The position numbers were made by a program, and so were the translations under genes. The notes beneath the pieces are model-generated. The model was not told the DNA's origin. It did no database searches and saw nothing but the letters and a program-made list of their open reading frames with translations. Below are positions 1 to 7,944 of a stretch of 64,000 nt of DNA, piece after piece. The stretch is from Devosia sp. 66-22 (GTDB lineage: Bacteria > Pseudomonadota > Alphaproteobacteria > Rhizobiales > Devosiaceae), in contig MKUZ01000014.1 of the NCBI GenBank assembly GCA_001899065.1, positions 117,021-181,020 of the forward strand, written 5' to 3'. Positions within the stretch are counted from its first letter, which is position 1. Every line of letters starts with the position of its first letter.

Positions 1-384
1 CCCTATGACGAGAGCGGCGGGCCCTACAATGCGAGCTCGGGTCCTGACTGGGCCATGGCGATCAACGCCAACACGGCTAATCCGGAGCTCGCCAAGGCGT
101 GGCTCGCCTTCATCCTCACCAAGACCGACCTGGCGCAGAAAGCCGGCTTCATCCCCGGCTACAAGAAGCTGCCGCCCACCCTGCCGCAGCTTGCCGAGTT
201 CCAGACCTACAGTCCGAAGCTGATCGAAGGCACGCCGCCGCTGCCGGCGCTCACCAATGTGCGCAACACCAGCGGCTGGAACGGCGGCAACGCCATCCGC
301 GACCTGGTCAACGCCCCCGACTTCAATGCCGCAGTCGGCGACGTCAACGCCAAATGGGCCGCCGCCGCGGCCCGCGAGCGGTAG
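1..384 (+). CDS. sugar ABC transporter substrate-binding protein, C-terminal part
   Basis: Reading frame open from the first base, giving the last 127 residues of a periplasmic binding protein. The segment WAMAINANTANPELAKAW and the following helix-rich tail fit the C-terminal lobe of family 1 (MalE/UgpB-like) solute-binding proteins. The gene is cut by the window edge, so signal peptide and ligand cannot be judged. It is followed by two permeases and an ATPase on the same strand, which makes it the binding component of a sugar or polyol importer. Family level is inferred mainly from context and the typical tail. Confidence 0.8.
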   Translation, partial: PYDESGGPYNASSGPDWAMAINANTANPELAKAWLAFILTKTDLAQKAGFIPGYKKLPPTLPQLAEFQTYSPKLIEGTPPLPALTNVRNTSGWNGGNAIRDLVNAPDFNAAVGDVNAKWAAAAARER

Positions 385-397
385 GACTGGCCGTCCA

Positions 398-420
398 CCC
401 TCTCCCATCAAGGGAGAGGG
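398..420. repeat. hairpin repeat, first of pair
   Basis: Perfect 9-bp inverted repeat (ccctctccc / gggagaggg) with a 5-nt loop, 14 bases after the binding-protein stop. Without a T-run it is not a classical terminator. In importer operons such a stem often stabilises the upstream binding-protein message; that role is inference here. Confidence 0.7.
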
Positions 421-448
421 CCATCGGGCCGCGGACGTGCAAGCTGGA

Positions 449-471
449 CCTTCTCCCCGTGTGGGAGAAGG
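449..471. repeat. hairpin repeat, second of pair
   Basis: Perfect 9-bp inverted repeat (ccttctccc / gggagaagg) with a 5-nt loop, closely related in sequence to the hairpin at 398-420. The two lie in tandem between binding-protein and permease genes and look like a dispersed palindromic intergenic repeat. Confidence 0.7.
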
Positions 472-529
472 CGCCCGAGGGGCGGATTGGGGGAGGCCGC
501 TGGAGCGGCATTCGAGGGATGAGACGGAC

Positions 530-1426
530 GTGACCTTCAACGCAGCAGTCCAGCGCCGGCTGACGATCTTCGCCTTCCTGCTCGTGCCCGTCACGTTTCT
601 CGTCGTGCTCAACATCTATCCGGTGCTGCAGCTCTTCTGGATCAGCCTCACCGACTTCAATTCCATCAACTGGCGGCGCGCCGAGTTCGTCGGCCTGCGC
701 AACTTCATCGACCTGTTCACCTTCGATCGCGACCTGCTCGTGCCGATGACGCGCTCGCTCTACTATCTGGGTGGCAGCGTGGTGCAGCTCATCCTCGCGA
801 CCTGGTTCGCCGTGGTGCTCAACCAGAAGCTGCCGGGCAGCCGCATGTTCCGCACCATCCTCTTCATCCCCTTCGTGCTCAATGCGGTGGCGGCCGGCCT
901 CATCTTCAAGAACTTCCTCGAGCTCAACGGCGCGGCCAACGACATCCTGCAGCTCTTCTTCGGCGAGGACTTCAAGGTCACCTGGCTGGATTCGTCCAAG
1001 CCCTATTCGAACCTCTCGCTCGCAGCCGCCAGCGTCTGGCGCTATCTCGGCTTCAACCTCGTCGTCACCTTCGGCGCCCTGCAGGCCATCCCGCAGGACC
1101 AGTACGATGCGGCGCGCCTCGAGGGCGCCAATCAGTGGCAGCAGTTCTGGCGCATCACCTTCCCCTCGATCCGCCTGGTACTGCTGCTGCAGTTCATGCT
1201 GTCGCTGGTCGGCTCGCTCGAAGTGTTCGAGGTGCCCATGCTGATCACGCGCGGCGCCGGCGAAACCTCCACCTTCGCCATCACCATGATCGAGACCGGC
1301 TTCCAGAACCGGCGCGCCGGCACGGCCGCGGCCATGGCCGTGCTCATGCTCGCCGTCGTCGTCATCGTCTTCATCATCACGCGGCTCATCAACTCGAGCC
1401 GCACCGCCATGAAGGAGCCGCTATGA
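530..1426 (+). CDS. sugar ABC transporter permease (MalF/UgpA type)
   Basis: 298-residue inner-membrane permease of a carbohydrate importer. The GTG at 530 is chosen because the protein then begins just before the first membrane helix (FAFLLVPVTFLVVLNIY), as in the family; the open frame upstream translates the hairpin repeats and is not protein-like. About six membrane segments. The EAA loop that contacts the ATPase is visible around residues 193-213 (AARLEGANQWQQFWRITFP). The stop overlaps the next permease start (ATGA), so the two are translationally coupled. Substrate unknown. Confidence 0.88.
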   Translation: MTFNAAVQRRLTIFAFLLVPVTFLVVLNIYPVLQLFWISLTDFNSINWRRAEFVGLRNFIDLFTFDRDLLVPMTRSLYYLGGSVVQLILATWFAVVLNQKLPGSRMFRTILFIPFVLNAVAAGLIFKNFLELNGAANDILQLFFGEDFKVTWLDSSKPYSNLSLAAASVWRYLGFNLVVTFGALQAIPQDQYDAARLEGANQWQQFWRITFPSIRLVLLLQFMLSLVGSLEVFEVPMLITRGAGETSTFAITMIETGFQNRRAGTAAAMAVLMLAVVVIVFIITRLINSSRTAMKEPL

Positions 1427-2292
1427 GCCGCCGCCGTCCGCTCACGCCGGGCAGGGGCCTGGCGCTCGGCTTCCAGTATCTCACGCTGGTCCTGGCCTCC
1501 ATCCTCGTGCTGCTGCCGCTGTGGAGCCTGATCATCTCCTCGCTCAAGAGCGCGCGCGAATATCTCGACACCAACCGCATCGTGCCGCCGCAGAACTGGT
1601 TCAATCTGTCCAACTATGCCGAAGCGATCTGGCCCGAGCAGGCAAACGGCATCACCATCGGCCAGGCATTCGCCAACACCGGCTTCATCCTGGTGTTCTC
1701 GCTGCTGCTGCTCATCCTGTTCGGCACCAGTGCCGCCTTCGTCATCGACCGCTTCCGCTTCCGCGGCCGCATGCTGATCCTGGGTGCGTGGGCCATGGTC
1801 GTCGCGGTGCCGGGCATCCTGACGCCGGTCTCCACCTTCCAGGTGCTGAAGGCCCTCGGCCTCGCCAATTCGAAGTGGGCGCTCGTCGTTCTCTATTCGG
1901 GCGTCGATATCATCTCGATCCTGATCTTCGTGCAGTTCCTCAAGAACATCTCGACCGAGGTGGACGACAGCGCACGCATCGAGGGCGCCAACTATTTCCA
2001 GATCTATTTCCGGCTGATCCTGCCCATGCTGACGCCGGCCATTGCCACGGTGGTGATCCTGCGCACGGTGGGCATCTACAACGATTTCGTCACGCCCTAT
2101 CTCTACGTGCCGCAGCCGCAGGAAGCGACGGTCTCCATGATGCTGTTCAACATGGCCGGCTTCAACTCGGGCACCTCTGCCGCCGTGCTCCTCGCCGCCA
2201 TCGTGCTGGTCATCCTGCCCACCGTGGTCGGCTTCTTCATCCTCCAGCGCTACATCTATGCCGGCATCACGAACGGCTCGGTCAAGGGATAA
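1423..2292 (+). CDS. sugar ABC transporter permease (MalG/UgpE type)
   Basis: 289-residue second permease. It starts at the ATG overlapping the previous stop by four bases. It has an N-terminal membrane helix (ASILVLLPLWSLIISSL), about six helices in all, and an EAA loop near residues 181-200 (DSARIEGANYFQIYFRLILP). With the preceding gene it forms the heterodimeric membrane channel of a type I sugar importer. The C-terminal ITNGSVKG ending is typical of MalG-like permeases. The ATPase follows four bases later. Confidence 0.88.
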   Translation: MSRRRPLTPGRGLALGFQYLTLVLASILVLLPLWSLIISSLKSAREYLDTNRIVPPQNWFNLSNYAEAIWPEQANGITIGQAFANTGFILVFSLLLLILFGTSAAFVIDRFRFRGRMLILGAWAMVVAVPGILTPVSTFQVLKALGLANSKWALVVLYSGVDIISILIFVQFLKNISTEVDDSARIEGANYFQIYFRLILPMLTPAIATVVILRTVGIYNDFVTPYLYVPQPQEATVSMMLFNMAGFNSGTSAAVLLAAIVLVILPTVVGFFILQRYIYAGITNGSVKG

Positions 2293-2296
2293 TGAA

Positions 2297-3364
2297 ATGT
2301 CGTTCCTGAAGCTCGAAAATGTCAGCAAGTCGTTCGGCACCTTCAAGGCGCTCGACGATGTGAGCTTCGAGGCACCGGCCGGCGCGTTCGTCGTGCTGCT
2401 CGGTCCCTCGGGCTGCGGCAAGTCCACGCTGCTGCGCCTCATCACCGGCCTCACCGAAGACCATGACGGCGAGATCTACATCAACGAACGGCGGGTCACC
2501 GACATGGACCCCAAGGACCGCAAGGTCGCCATGGTGTTCCAGTCCTATGCGCTCTATCCGCATCTGAGCGTGCGCAAGAACATCTCGTTCGGCATGGAGA
2601 TCAACCGCGTTCCGCGCGCCGAGCGCGATCGTCGCGTCGCCGAGGCGGCCCGGGCGCTGCAGCTCGAGCCGCTGCTCAACCGTCTGCCGGTGCAGCTCTC
2701 GGGTGGCCAGCGGCAGCGTGTCGCCATCGGCCGCTGCCTCGTGCGCGAGCCCGACCTGTTCCTGTTCGACGAGCCGCTCAGCAATCTGGATGCCAAGCTT
2801 CGGCACGACACGCGCGTCGAGCTCAAGCACCTGCACCAGCGCCTCAAGGCAACCACCGTCTACGTCACCCACGACCAGCACGAGGCCATGACGCTCGCCA
2901 CCCAGGTCGTGCTGATGCAGGACGGCCGCATCGTCCAGATCGCTTCGCCCATGGAGCTCTATGCGCGCCCGGTCAATCGCTTCGCCGCCACCTTCATCGG
3001 CTCGCCCGCCATCAACCTGATCAAGGGCGCACTCGGCGCCGATGGCCGCTTTGTCGGCGGAGGCCTCGATGTCGCCATTCCCGCCGGCGTGCTCGACGGC
3101 CCGGCCGCGGCGCGTCCCGCCGAGCTCGGCCTTCGCTCCGAAAGCGTCCGCATCGCCCGCGATAGCGACGCGCATCAGACCATCGCCGTCGACTACATCG
3201 AGCCGACCGGCGCCGACCTCTACGTCAACGGCAAGGTTGCCGGGCAGGACGTCGTCGTCCGCGTCGAGCGCACCGAAAAGGTCAGACCGGGCGACCACCT
3301 GCCCATACGCTGGCAGCTCGACCAGGCCCTGCTGTTCGACGCCGACACCGGCGTCCGCCTCTAG
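2297..3364 (+). CDS. ABC transporter ATP-binding protein (UgpC/MsmX type)
   Basis: 355-residue ATPase driving the sugar importer. Walker A GPSGCGKS at residues 36-43, Q-loop in VFQSYALYPH, signature LSGGQRQRVAIGR near 134-146, Walker B LFLFDEP near 154-160, H-loop in YVTHDQHEAM, and a C-terminal TOBE-like region. ATG at 2297 is used because the canonical N-terminus SFLKLENVSKSFG follows directly. Proteins of this group are often shared between sugar importers, which may matter for the ATPase-less transporter at 50127-53622. Its stop codon interlocks with the stop of the opposite-strand gene (CTAG). Confidence 0.9.
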   Translation: MSFLKLENVSKSFGTFKALDDVSFEAPAGAFVVLLGPSGCGKSTLLRLITGLTEDHDGEIYINERRVTDMDPKDRKVAMVFQSYALYPHLSVRKNISFGMEINRVPRAERDRRVAEAARALQLEPLLNRLPVQLSGGQRQRVAIGRCLVREPDLFLFDEPLSNLDAKLRHDTRVELKHLHQRLKATTVYVTHDQHEAMTLATQVVLMQDGRIVQIASPMELYARPVNRFAATFIGSPAINLIKGALGADGRFVGGGLDVAIPAGVLDGPAAARPAELGLRSESVRIARDSDAHQTIAVDYIEPTGADLYVNGKVAGQDVVVRVERTEKVRPGDHLPIRWQLDQALLFDADTGVRL

Positions 3365-4230
3365 AAGGGCAGCAGCGGTTTCAGCCGGCTGACCATCAGG
3401 GTCGAGCCGCGCCCATTGAGGTGCTGCGCATCCTGGAACAGGATGTGTCCGTCCTCGAAGAACTGGCAGATGCCGCCCGGGCACTGGATGTCGTTGACCG
3501 ACAGGAACTCGGGCACCAGCTCGTCGAGGCGATCATTGTACTGGAACTCGGCCCGCGCCACGCGCGGCTGGCCGACGCAACGGGCCGGCAGCCACACCAA
3601 CAGCGCGCCGAGGCCGAGCTCGAAAGTGCGCGAGGGCAGCATGTAGAACGCCGCTGCATCGTCCGTGCGCAGCCAGTGCAGGCTGACGGCGAGGCTGGCG
3701 GCCGAAATCAGGACGATGGCAATGACCACGCCGGGCCGGGGCAGCAGGCGGTGCAGGGCGAACAGCAACAGCGGCCAGATGAGGTAGAACTGCTCCTCGA
3801 CGCTGAGCGACCAGGTGTGCAGCAGCGGCTTGGTGTTGGCGAGCGCCGCCCAGTACCCGGATTCGAGATAGAACTGCACATTGGCAAGGCTGAACACCGC
3901 GGCGAAGGCGGAGCTGGCAAAGTCGCGCATCTGGTGCGGCGACAGCAGAAAGAACGACACTACCCAGGTCGCCGCAATTGTCGTCAACAGAGCCGGATAG
4001 AGCCGGCGGAGGCGACGCAGGTAGAAGGTGCGGAAGCCGAGCCTGCCGGTTTCGGCCAGCTCGCCGGTCAGCAGCCGGGTGATGAGGAAGCCGCTGAGCA
4101 CGAAGAAGATGTCGACGCCCACGAAGCCGCCGGGCAGCCATGGAAAGTCGAGATGGCACAGGACGACGCCCGAGACGGCAAGAGCCCGGAGCCCATCGAG
4201 CTCCGCCTGATAATGGTGCCTCGCCGCCAT
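3361..4230 (-). CDS. truncated-by-internal-deletion acyltransferase (AT3 N-terminus joined to SGNH C-terminus)
   Basis: 289 residues. Residues 1 to about 220 match the N-terminal half of acyltransferase family 3 (OafA/YrhL type), with the conserved LDGLRALAV, GVDIFFVLSGFLITRLL and HTWSLSVEEQFYLIWP motifs. Residues from about 224 onward match the last part of the SGNH domain in the adjacent 621-residue paralogue (both end LMVSRLKPLLPF or LFMTRVKPLLPF, with a C-terminal CQFF segment). About 330 residues are missing in frame: the last membrane helices and the GDSH nucleophile region. Nothing interrupts the frame, so it may be expressed, but acyl transfer to a surface sugar is doubtful. Assembly or genuine deletion cannot be told apart here. 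Confidence 0.75.
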   Translation of the reverse strand: MAARHHYQAELDGLRALAVSGVVLCHLDFPWLPGGFVGVDIFFVLSGFLITRLLTGELAETGRLGFRTFYLRRLRRLYPALLTTIAATWVVSFFLLSPHQMRDFASSAFAAVFSLANVQFYLESGYWAALANTKPLLHTWSLSVEEQFYLIWPLLLFALHRLLPRPGVVIAIVLISAASLAVSLHWLRTDDAAAFYMLPSRTFELGLGALLVWLPARCVGQPRVARAEFQYNDRLDELVPEFLSVNDIQCPGGICQFFEDGHILFQDAQHLNGRGSTLMVSRLKPLLPF

Positions 4231-4303
4231 ACAAACCCCCAGGCCAGCTAAGCCGAGGCGGCCGGCATGCGCAATGCCAAACTCCCGTCAGCCATGGGAG
4301 AGT

Positions 4304-6169
4304 CTAGAACGGCAGCAGCGGCTTCACGCGGGTCATGAACAGCGTCGCGCCCGCATCGTTCAGGTGATGGTCGTCGCGGAAGAGCAGGCGTGCGCCGTCG
4401 AAGAACTGGCACACGCCCCTGGGGCACTGCGCGTCGTTGGGAGAGACGAAGGCGGGCAGCAGCGCCTGCATCGCCTGGTTGTAGGCCAGCTCGTCCGCCG
4501 CGATCCGTGCGTCGCCGGTGCAGCGCGCTTCGATCCACGCGTCGCTGACGACGAGCCGCGGGGCAGCGGTGCAATCTACGAGGTTGACGGCCGGGCGAAT
4601 GAAGTCGCCGAGCACGGTCACCGTGTTGCCGGCCGCCTGCAACTGCCGGACGATCGGCTCGGTTATCCCTGCCATCAGTTCGGGCGTGTCGCGCTTGGCG
4701 CTGGTGATGATGATGTTGCGCGGCGGGCCATCGAGGAAGAACTGGAGCGCACTCCGGTTGCGCTCGACGCATTCCTGTTCATCCCCCTCGCTCGCATATT
4801 GGCGCACATAGCCGCCGAAGCCCGATTGCGGTGTGCAGGCGCTGCGGTAGAGGATGTAGACGTTGTAGTCGTCGAACACCTTGAACAGGCCGGGCGCGAG
4901 ATGCAGCGCGTGGCTGTCGCCCCACACGAACAGGTCCTTGGGGCGCTCGCGGAAGTTCTGGCAGGTGACGAGTTCACGATCGAGCTGAGGGTTCCACTGC
5001 TGGCAGTCCGGCGTGTCGATGGGATTGACCACGGCCGTGATCCGCTCCGCCGGCACGCGCCAGGCCCAGCCCGTGGCGAGCGCGGTTGCCGAAGTGATCG
5101 AAAGGGCGATCGCCATTGCCACCAGGGCGCCGATGACGACGCGGTTGCGGCCCGCGACGGGGCGCCGGAAGCGCTGCTCGATCAGGGCGTATTGCAGCCA
5201 GGCGAGGAGAACCGACAACCCACCCAGCAGCAGCGCATCGGTCCATTCGATCGGCCTGTAGGTATAGGCGCGCCACAAGACGATCAGCGGCCAGTGCACA
5301 AGGTAGAGCGAGTAGCTGATGCGGCCGATCCAGGCGACGGGGCCGAGCCGGAAGGGCGCTGCCGCGTCCGATTTCGAGCCGGCGATGAACAGCGCCGCGC
5401 CGATGCAGGGCAGCAGCGCCGACAGGCCGGGGAACGGCGTGGCTTCGGTATAGAGCACCATCGGCACGATCATCGCGGCGCAGCCGATGATCGTCGCGGC
5501 ATTGAGCAGCCATCTGTTGCGCAGGGCGGGCAGGAAGACCACGAGGGCGCCGAGCCCGAGCTCGATGGCGCGGGCCGGCAGCATATAGAAGGCCGCCGTG
5601 CGGTCGGCATCGAGCCAGAACTGCGCGAGAGCGAGGCTCGCAACGCAGATGGCCGCAAGCGCGGCGACCATGCCGCGGCGTCCGAACAGCTTGTGGGCCA
5701 GCAGCAGGGTCAGCGGCCAGAGCAGGTAGAACTGCTCCTCGACGCTGAGCGACCAGGTGTGGAGCAGCGGCTTGGTCGTCGACAGGGCGTCGAAATAGTC
5801 CGCCTGCAGGTAGAAGAGGATGTTGGAGTAGCTGAACAGAGCGGCGATGGCCGAGGCGGCGAAGTTCTCGAGCTGTGCCGGCGACAGCAGCAGGAAAGCG
5901 GCCAGCCAGGTGGCGATGACTGTCGACACCAGCGCCGGATACAGCCGCCTGATGCGCCGGACGTAGAAATTGCCGAAACTAAATGCCTGCGTTTCGAGGA
6001 TCTCGACGGCGATCAGCCGGGTGATGAGATAGCCGCTGAGCACGAAGAAGATGTCGACGCCGACGAAGCCACCCGGCAGCCAGGTCAGCTCCAGATGGCA
6101 CAGCAGCACGCCGACAACCGCCAGAGCCCGTAGGCCGTCGAGCTCGGGCTGGTAGATTCGTTCGGTCAT
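4304..6169 (-). CDS. acyltransferase family 3 / SGNH domain surface polysaccharide acyltransferase
   Basis: 621-residue integral membrane protein. The N-terminal acyltransferase_3 domain (about residues 1-350) shows LDGLRALAV, GGFVGVDIFFVLSGYLI, FYVRRIRRLYPAL and LHTWSLSVEEQFYLLWP. The C-terminal periplasmic SGNH domain (about 380-621) has the catalytic GDSH block (FVWGDSHALHL, near residue 418) and a DDHHLN block near residue 603 supplying Asp and His. This is the usual OafA-like architecture for O-acetylation of lipopolysaccharide or exopolysaccharide. It is upstream of, and paralogous to, the deleted copy at 3361-4230, so the pair probably arose by tandem duplication. Confidence 0.88.
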   Translation of the reverse strand: MTERIYQPELDGLRALAVVGVLLCHLELTWLPGGFVGVDIFFVLSGYLITRLIAVEILETQAFSFGNFYVRRIRRLYPALVSTVIATWLAAFLLLSPAQLENFAASAIAALFSYSNILFYLQADYFDALSTTKPLLHTWSLSVEEQFYLLWPLTLLLAHKLFGRRGMVAALAAICVASLALAQFWLDADRTAAFYMLPARAIELGLGALVVFLPALRNRWLLNAATIIGCAAMIVPMVLYTEATPFPGLSALLPCIGAALFIAGSKSDAAAPFRLGPVAWIGRISYSLYLVHWPLIVLWRAYTYRPIEWTDALLLGGLSVLLAWLQYALIEQRFRRPVAGRNRVVIGALVAMAIALSITSATALATGWAWRVPAERITAVVNPIDTPDCQQWNPQLDRELVTCQNFRERPKDLFVWGDSHALHLAPGLFKVFDDYNVYILYRSACTPQSGFGGYVRQYASEGDEQECVERNRSALQFFLDGPPRNIIITSAKRDTPELMAGITEPIVRQLQAAGNTVTVLGDFIRPAVNLVDCTAAPRLVVSDAWIEARCTGDARIAADELAYNQAMQALLPAFVSPNDAQCPRGVCQFFDGARLLFRDDHHLNDAGATLFMTRVKPLLPF

Positions 6170-6287
6170 TCACGTCCCCGGTCGCCGGGCTGTAGCGTGC
6201 GCACGGCGCACAAGCCAGCCGGAATCGGTGCCGTTGACAATGGCTTAACCATGCAAATGCGCCGCGGCTGCCCCGCGTGCGTCGCAG

Positions 6288-6339
6288 TTGACCTCCTAAG
6301 TAGGCTTATTATATGTGCACTTAGCTTTAAGCGTACTTA
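6288..6339 (+). promoter_or_regulatory. marR promoter with two TAAG-N4-CTTA operators
   Basis: TTGACC at 6288-6293 with TATATG at 6310-6315 (16-bp spacer) forms a plausible sigma-70 promoter. Two dyads of identical plan, TAAG-N4-CTTA, lie at 6297-6308 (inside the promoter spacer) and 6328-6339 (just past the expected start point), with centres 31 bp apart, about three helical turns. This arrangement fits autorepression by the MarR protein encoded directly downstream. Binding is inferred. Confidence 0.6.
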
Positions 6340-6348
6340 AGAACTGCC

Positions 6349-6810
6349 ATGCCGCAGGATCCCACCCGAGAGAACTCCATCGGCTACCTCATCTACGAAG
6401 TCGCCCGGCTGATGCGCCGGCGCTTCGAGGACGAGGCGAGCGTGCACGGCTTCACGCTGCCGCAATGGCGGGCCCTCGCCGAAATCTACCGCACCGAAGG
6501 CCTTGCCCAGGTGAGTCTCGCGGCGGCGCTCGATGTCGACCAGATGACCGTGAGCGGCATTGTCAGCCGGCTCGAAAAGCGCGGACTGATCGACCGCTAT
6601 CCCGATCCCAATGACAGCCGCGCCAAGCTCGCGAAGCTGACGCCGGCCGGCCTCGCGCTCGTCACCGACGCCAAGAATGTCGGCCGCGCGCTCTATGAAA
6701 ATGCCCTCGACGGATTGAGCCCTGCCGACCGCGAGACGATGGCCGCACAGTTGCGGCTCATCCGCGACAACCTCAATTCGATGACGACCCAGCAAAAGGA
6801 ATCTGCGTGA
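6349..6810 (+). CDS. MarR family transcriptional regulator
   Basis: 153-residue winged-helix regulator. The DNA-recognition region is around residues 55-85 (SLAAALDVDQMTVSGIVSRLEKRGLIDR), followed by the wing containing DPNDSRAKLAKLTPAG, the MarR family hallmark. It heads an operon with an EmrA-like fusion protein and an EmrB-like transporter, the same order as emrRAB, so it probably represses efflux until a small aromatic or lipophilic ligand binds. There is no strong Shine-Dalgarno before the ATG. The stop overlaps the next start (TGATG). Confidence 0.9.
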   Translation: MPQDPTRENSIGYLIYEVARLMRRRFEDEASVHGFTLPQWRALAEIYRTEGLAQVSLAAALDVDQMTVSGIVSRLEKRGLIDRYPDPNDSRAKLAKLTPAGLALVTDAKNVGRALYENALDGLSPADRETMAAQLRLIRDNLNSMTTQQKESA

Positions 6811-7910
6811 TGTCCGCGCGTAACGAAAAGACCGGCGATGCCGAGATCGTGCAAATGCCGCTGAGCGAGAAGGCCGCGCCCAGCGACGCCGCGCCGGCGC
6901 CCCGCAAGCGCAACGGTCGCCGCATCGCGCTGATGGCCTCGGTGCCCGTCGTGCTCGCCGCGGTCGGCGGATATTTCTGGCTCACCGGCGGCCGGTATCA
7001 GGAAACCGACAACGCCTATGTCGAGCAGGCCAAGGTCGCCATCTCGGCGGACGTCGCCGGCCGCATCGCGACTGTCTCCGTGCATGAGAACCAGAGCGTT
7101 AAGGCCGGCGACGTGCTGTTCAGCATCGACGCCGAACCCTACCGCATCGCCCTCGCACAGGCCGATGCCGCGCTGGCCACCGCGCGCGTCAATGTCGAGC
7201 AGCTCAGGGTCGCCTACGGCACCGCCAAGGCGCAGCTCAATGCCGCGCAGTCCACTCTCGCCATCCGGCAGGCGGCGTTCGATCGCAAGAACGCGCTGGT
7301 CGAGAACGGCACGGCGGCCGATGCCGCGCTCGATGACGCCAAGCTCGCGCTCGAGACGGCCCGCAACGCCGTCGTCGCCGCCGAACAGCAGCTCGCTTCG
7401 GCCACCGCCGCGCTCACGGGCAATCCCGATATCGCCACCGACGACCATCCGGCCGTTCGCGCCGCGCTCGCCGCCCGCGACACCGCCCAGCGCAATTTCG
7501 ACAAGACCACCGTCATCGCGCCGGCCGACGGTATCGTCAGCCAGGTGGCCTCGCTCAATGCCGGCCAGTTCATCGCCACGGGCACCACCATTGCGAGCCT
7601 GATCGAGACCGGCGACACCTGGATTTCGGCGAACTTCAAGGAAACGCAGCTCGCGGCGCTGCATGAAGGCATGCCCGTCGAGATCAAGATCGACGCCTAT
7701 CCGGGCGTTGCCTTCGAGGGCGAGCTCGAGTCGATCGCGGCCGCCACCGGCGCCGAGTTCGCGCTGGTGCCGGCGCAGAACGCCACCGGCAACTGGGTGA
7801 AGGTCACCCAGCGCATTCCCGTCCGCATCGCCGTGACGCCGGTCGACGGCAAGACGCTCCGCGCCGGCATGAGCGCGGTGGTGGCGGTGGACACGAAGGC
7901 GGCGGGCTGA
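6810..7910 (+). CDS. HlyD/EmrA family membrane fusion protein
   Basis: 366-residue periplasmic adaptor of a multidrug efflux pump. A short cytoplasmic N-terminus is followed by one membrane helix (about residues 33-52), then a biotinyl-lipoyl-like half-motif (YVEQAKVAISADVAGRIATVSV), a long alpha-helical hairpin and a beta-barrel ending GKTLRAGMSAVVAVDT. ATG at 6810 is preferred, with AAGGA nine bases upstream; GTG at 6807 would add one residue. It partners the MFS transporter that follows. Confidence 0.9.
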   Translation: MSARNEKTGDAEIVQMPLSEKAAPSDAAPAPRKRNGRRIALMASVPVVLAAVGGYFWLTGGRYQETDNAYVEQAKVAISADVAGRIATVSVHENQSVKAGDVLFSIDAEPYRIALAQADAALATARVNVEQLRVAYGTAKAQLNAAQSTLAIRQAAFDRKNALVENGTAADAALDDAKLALETARNAVVAAEQQLASATAALTGNPDIATDDHPAVRAALAARDTAQRNFDKTTVIAPADGIVSQVASLNAGQFIATGTTIASLIETGDTWISANFKETQLAALHEGMPVEIKIDAYPGVAFEGELESIAAATGAEFALVPAQNATGNWVKVTQRIPVRIAVTPVDGKTLRAGMSAVVAVDTKAAG

Positions 7911-7944
7911 GCGCCCGCCTCTCTCGGTGTAGAGGATTATTCCC

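Noticed and set aside
4274-6133. 619-codon plus-strand frame opposite the acyltransferase
   Set aside because: Composition and lack of motifs mark it as a shadow of the minus-strand acyltransferase.
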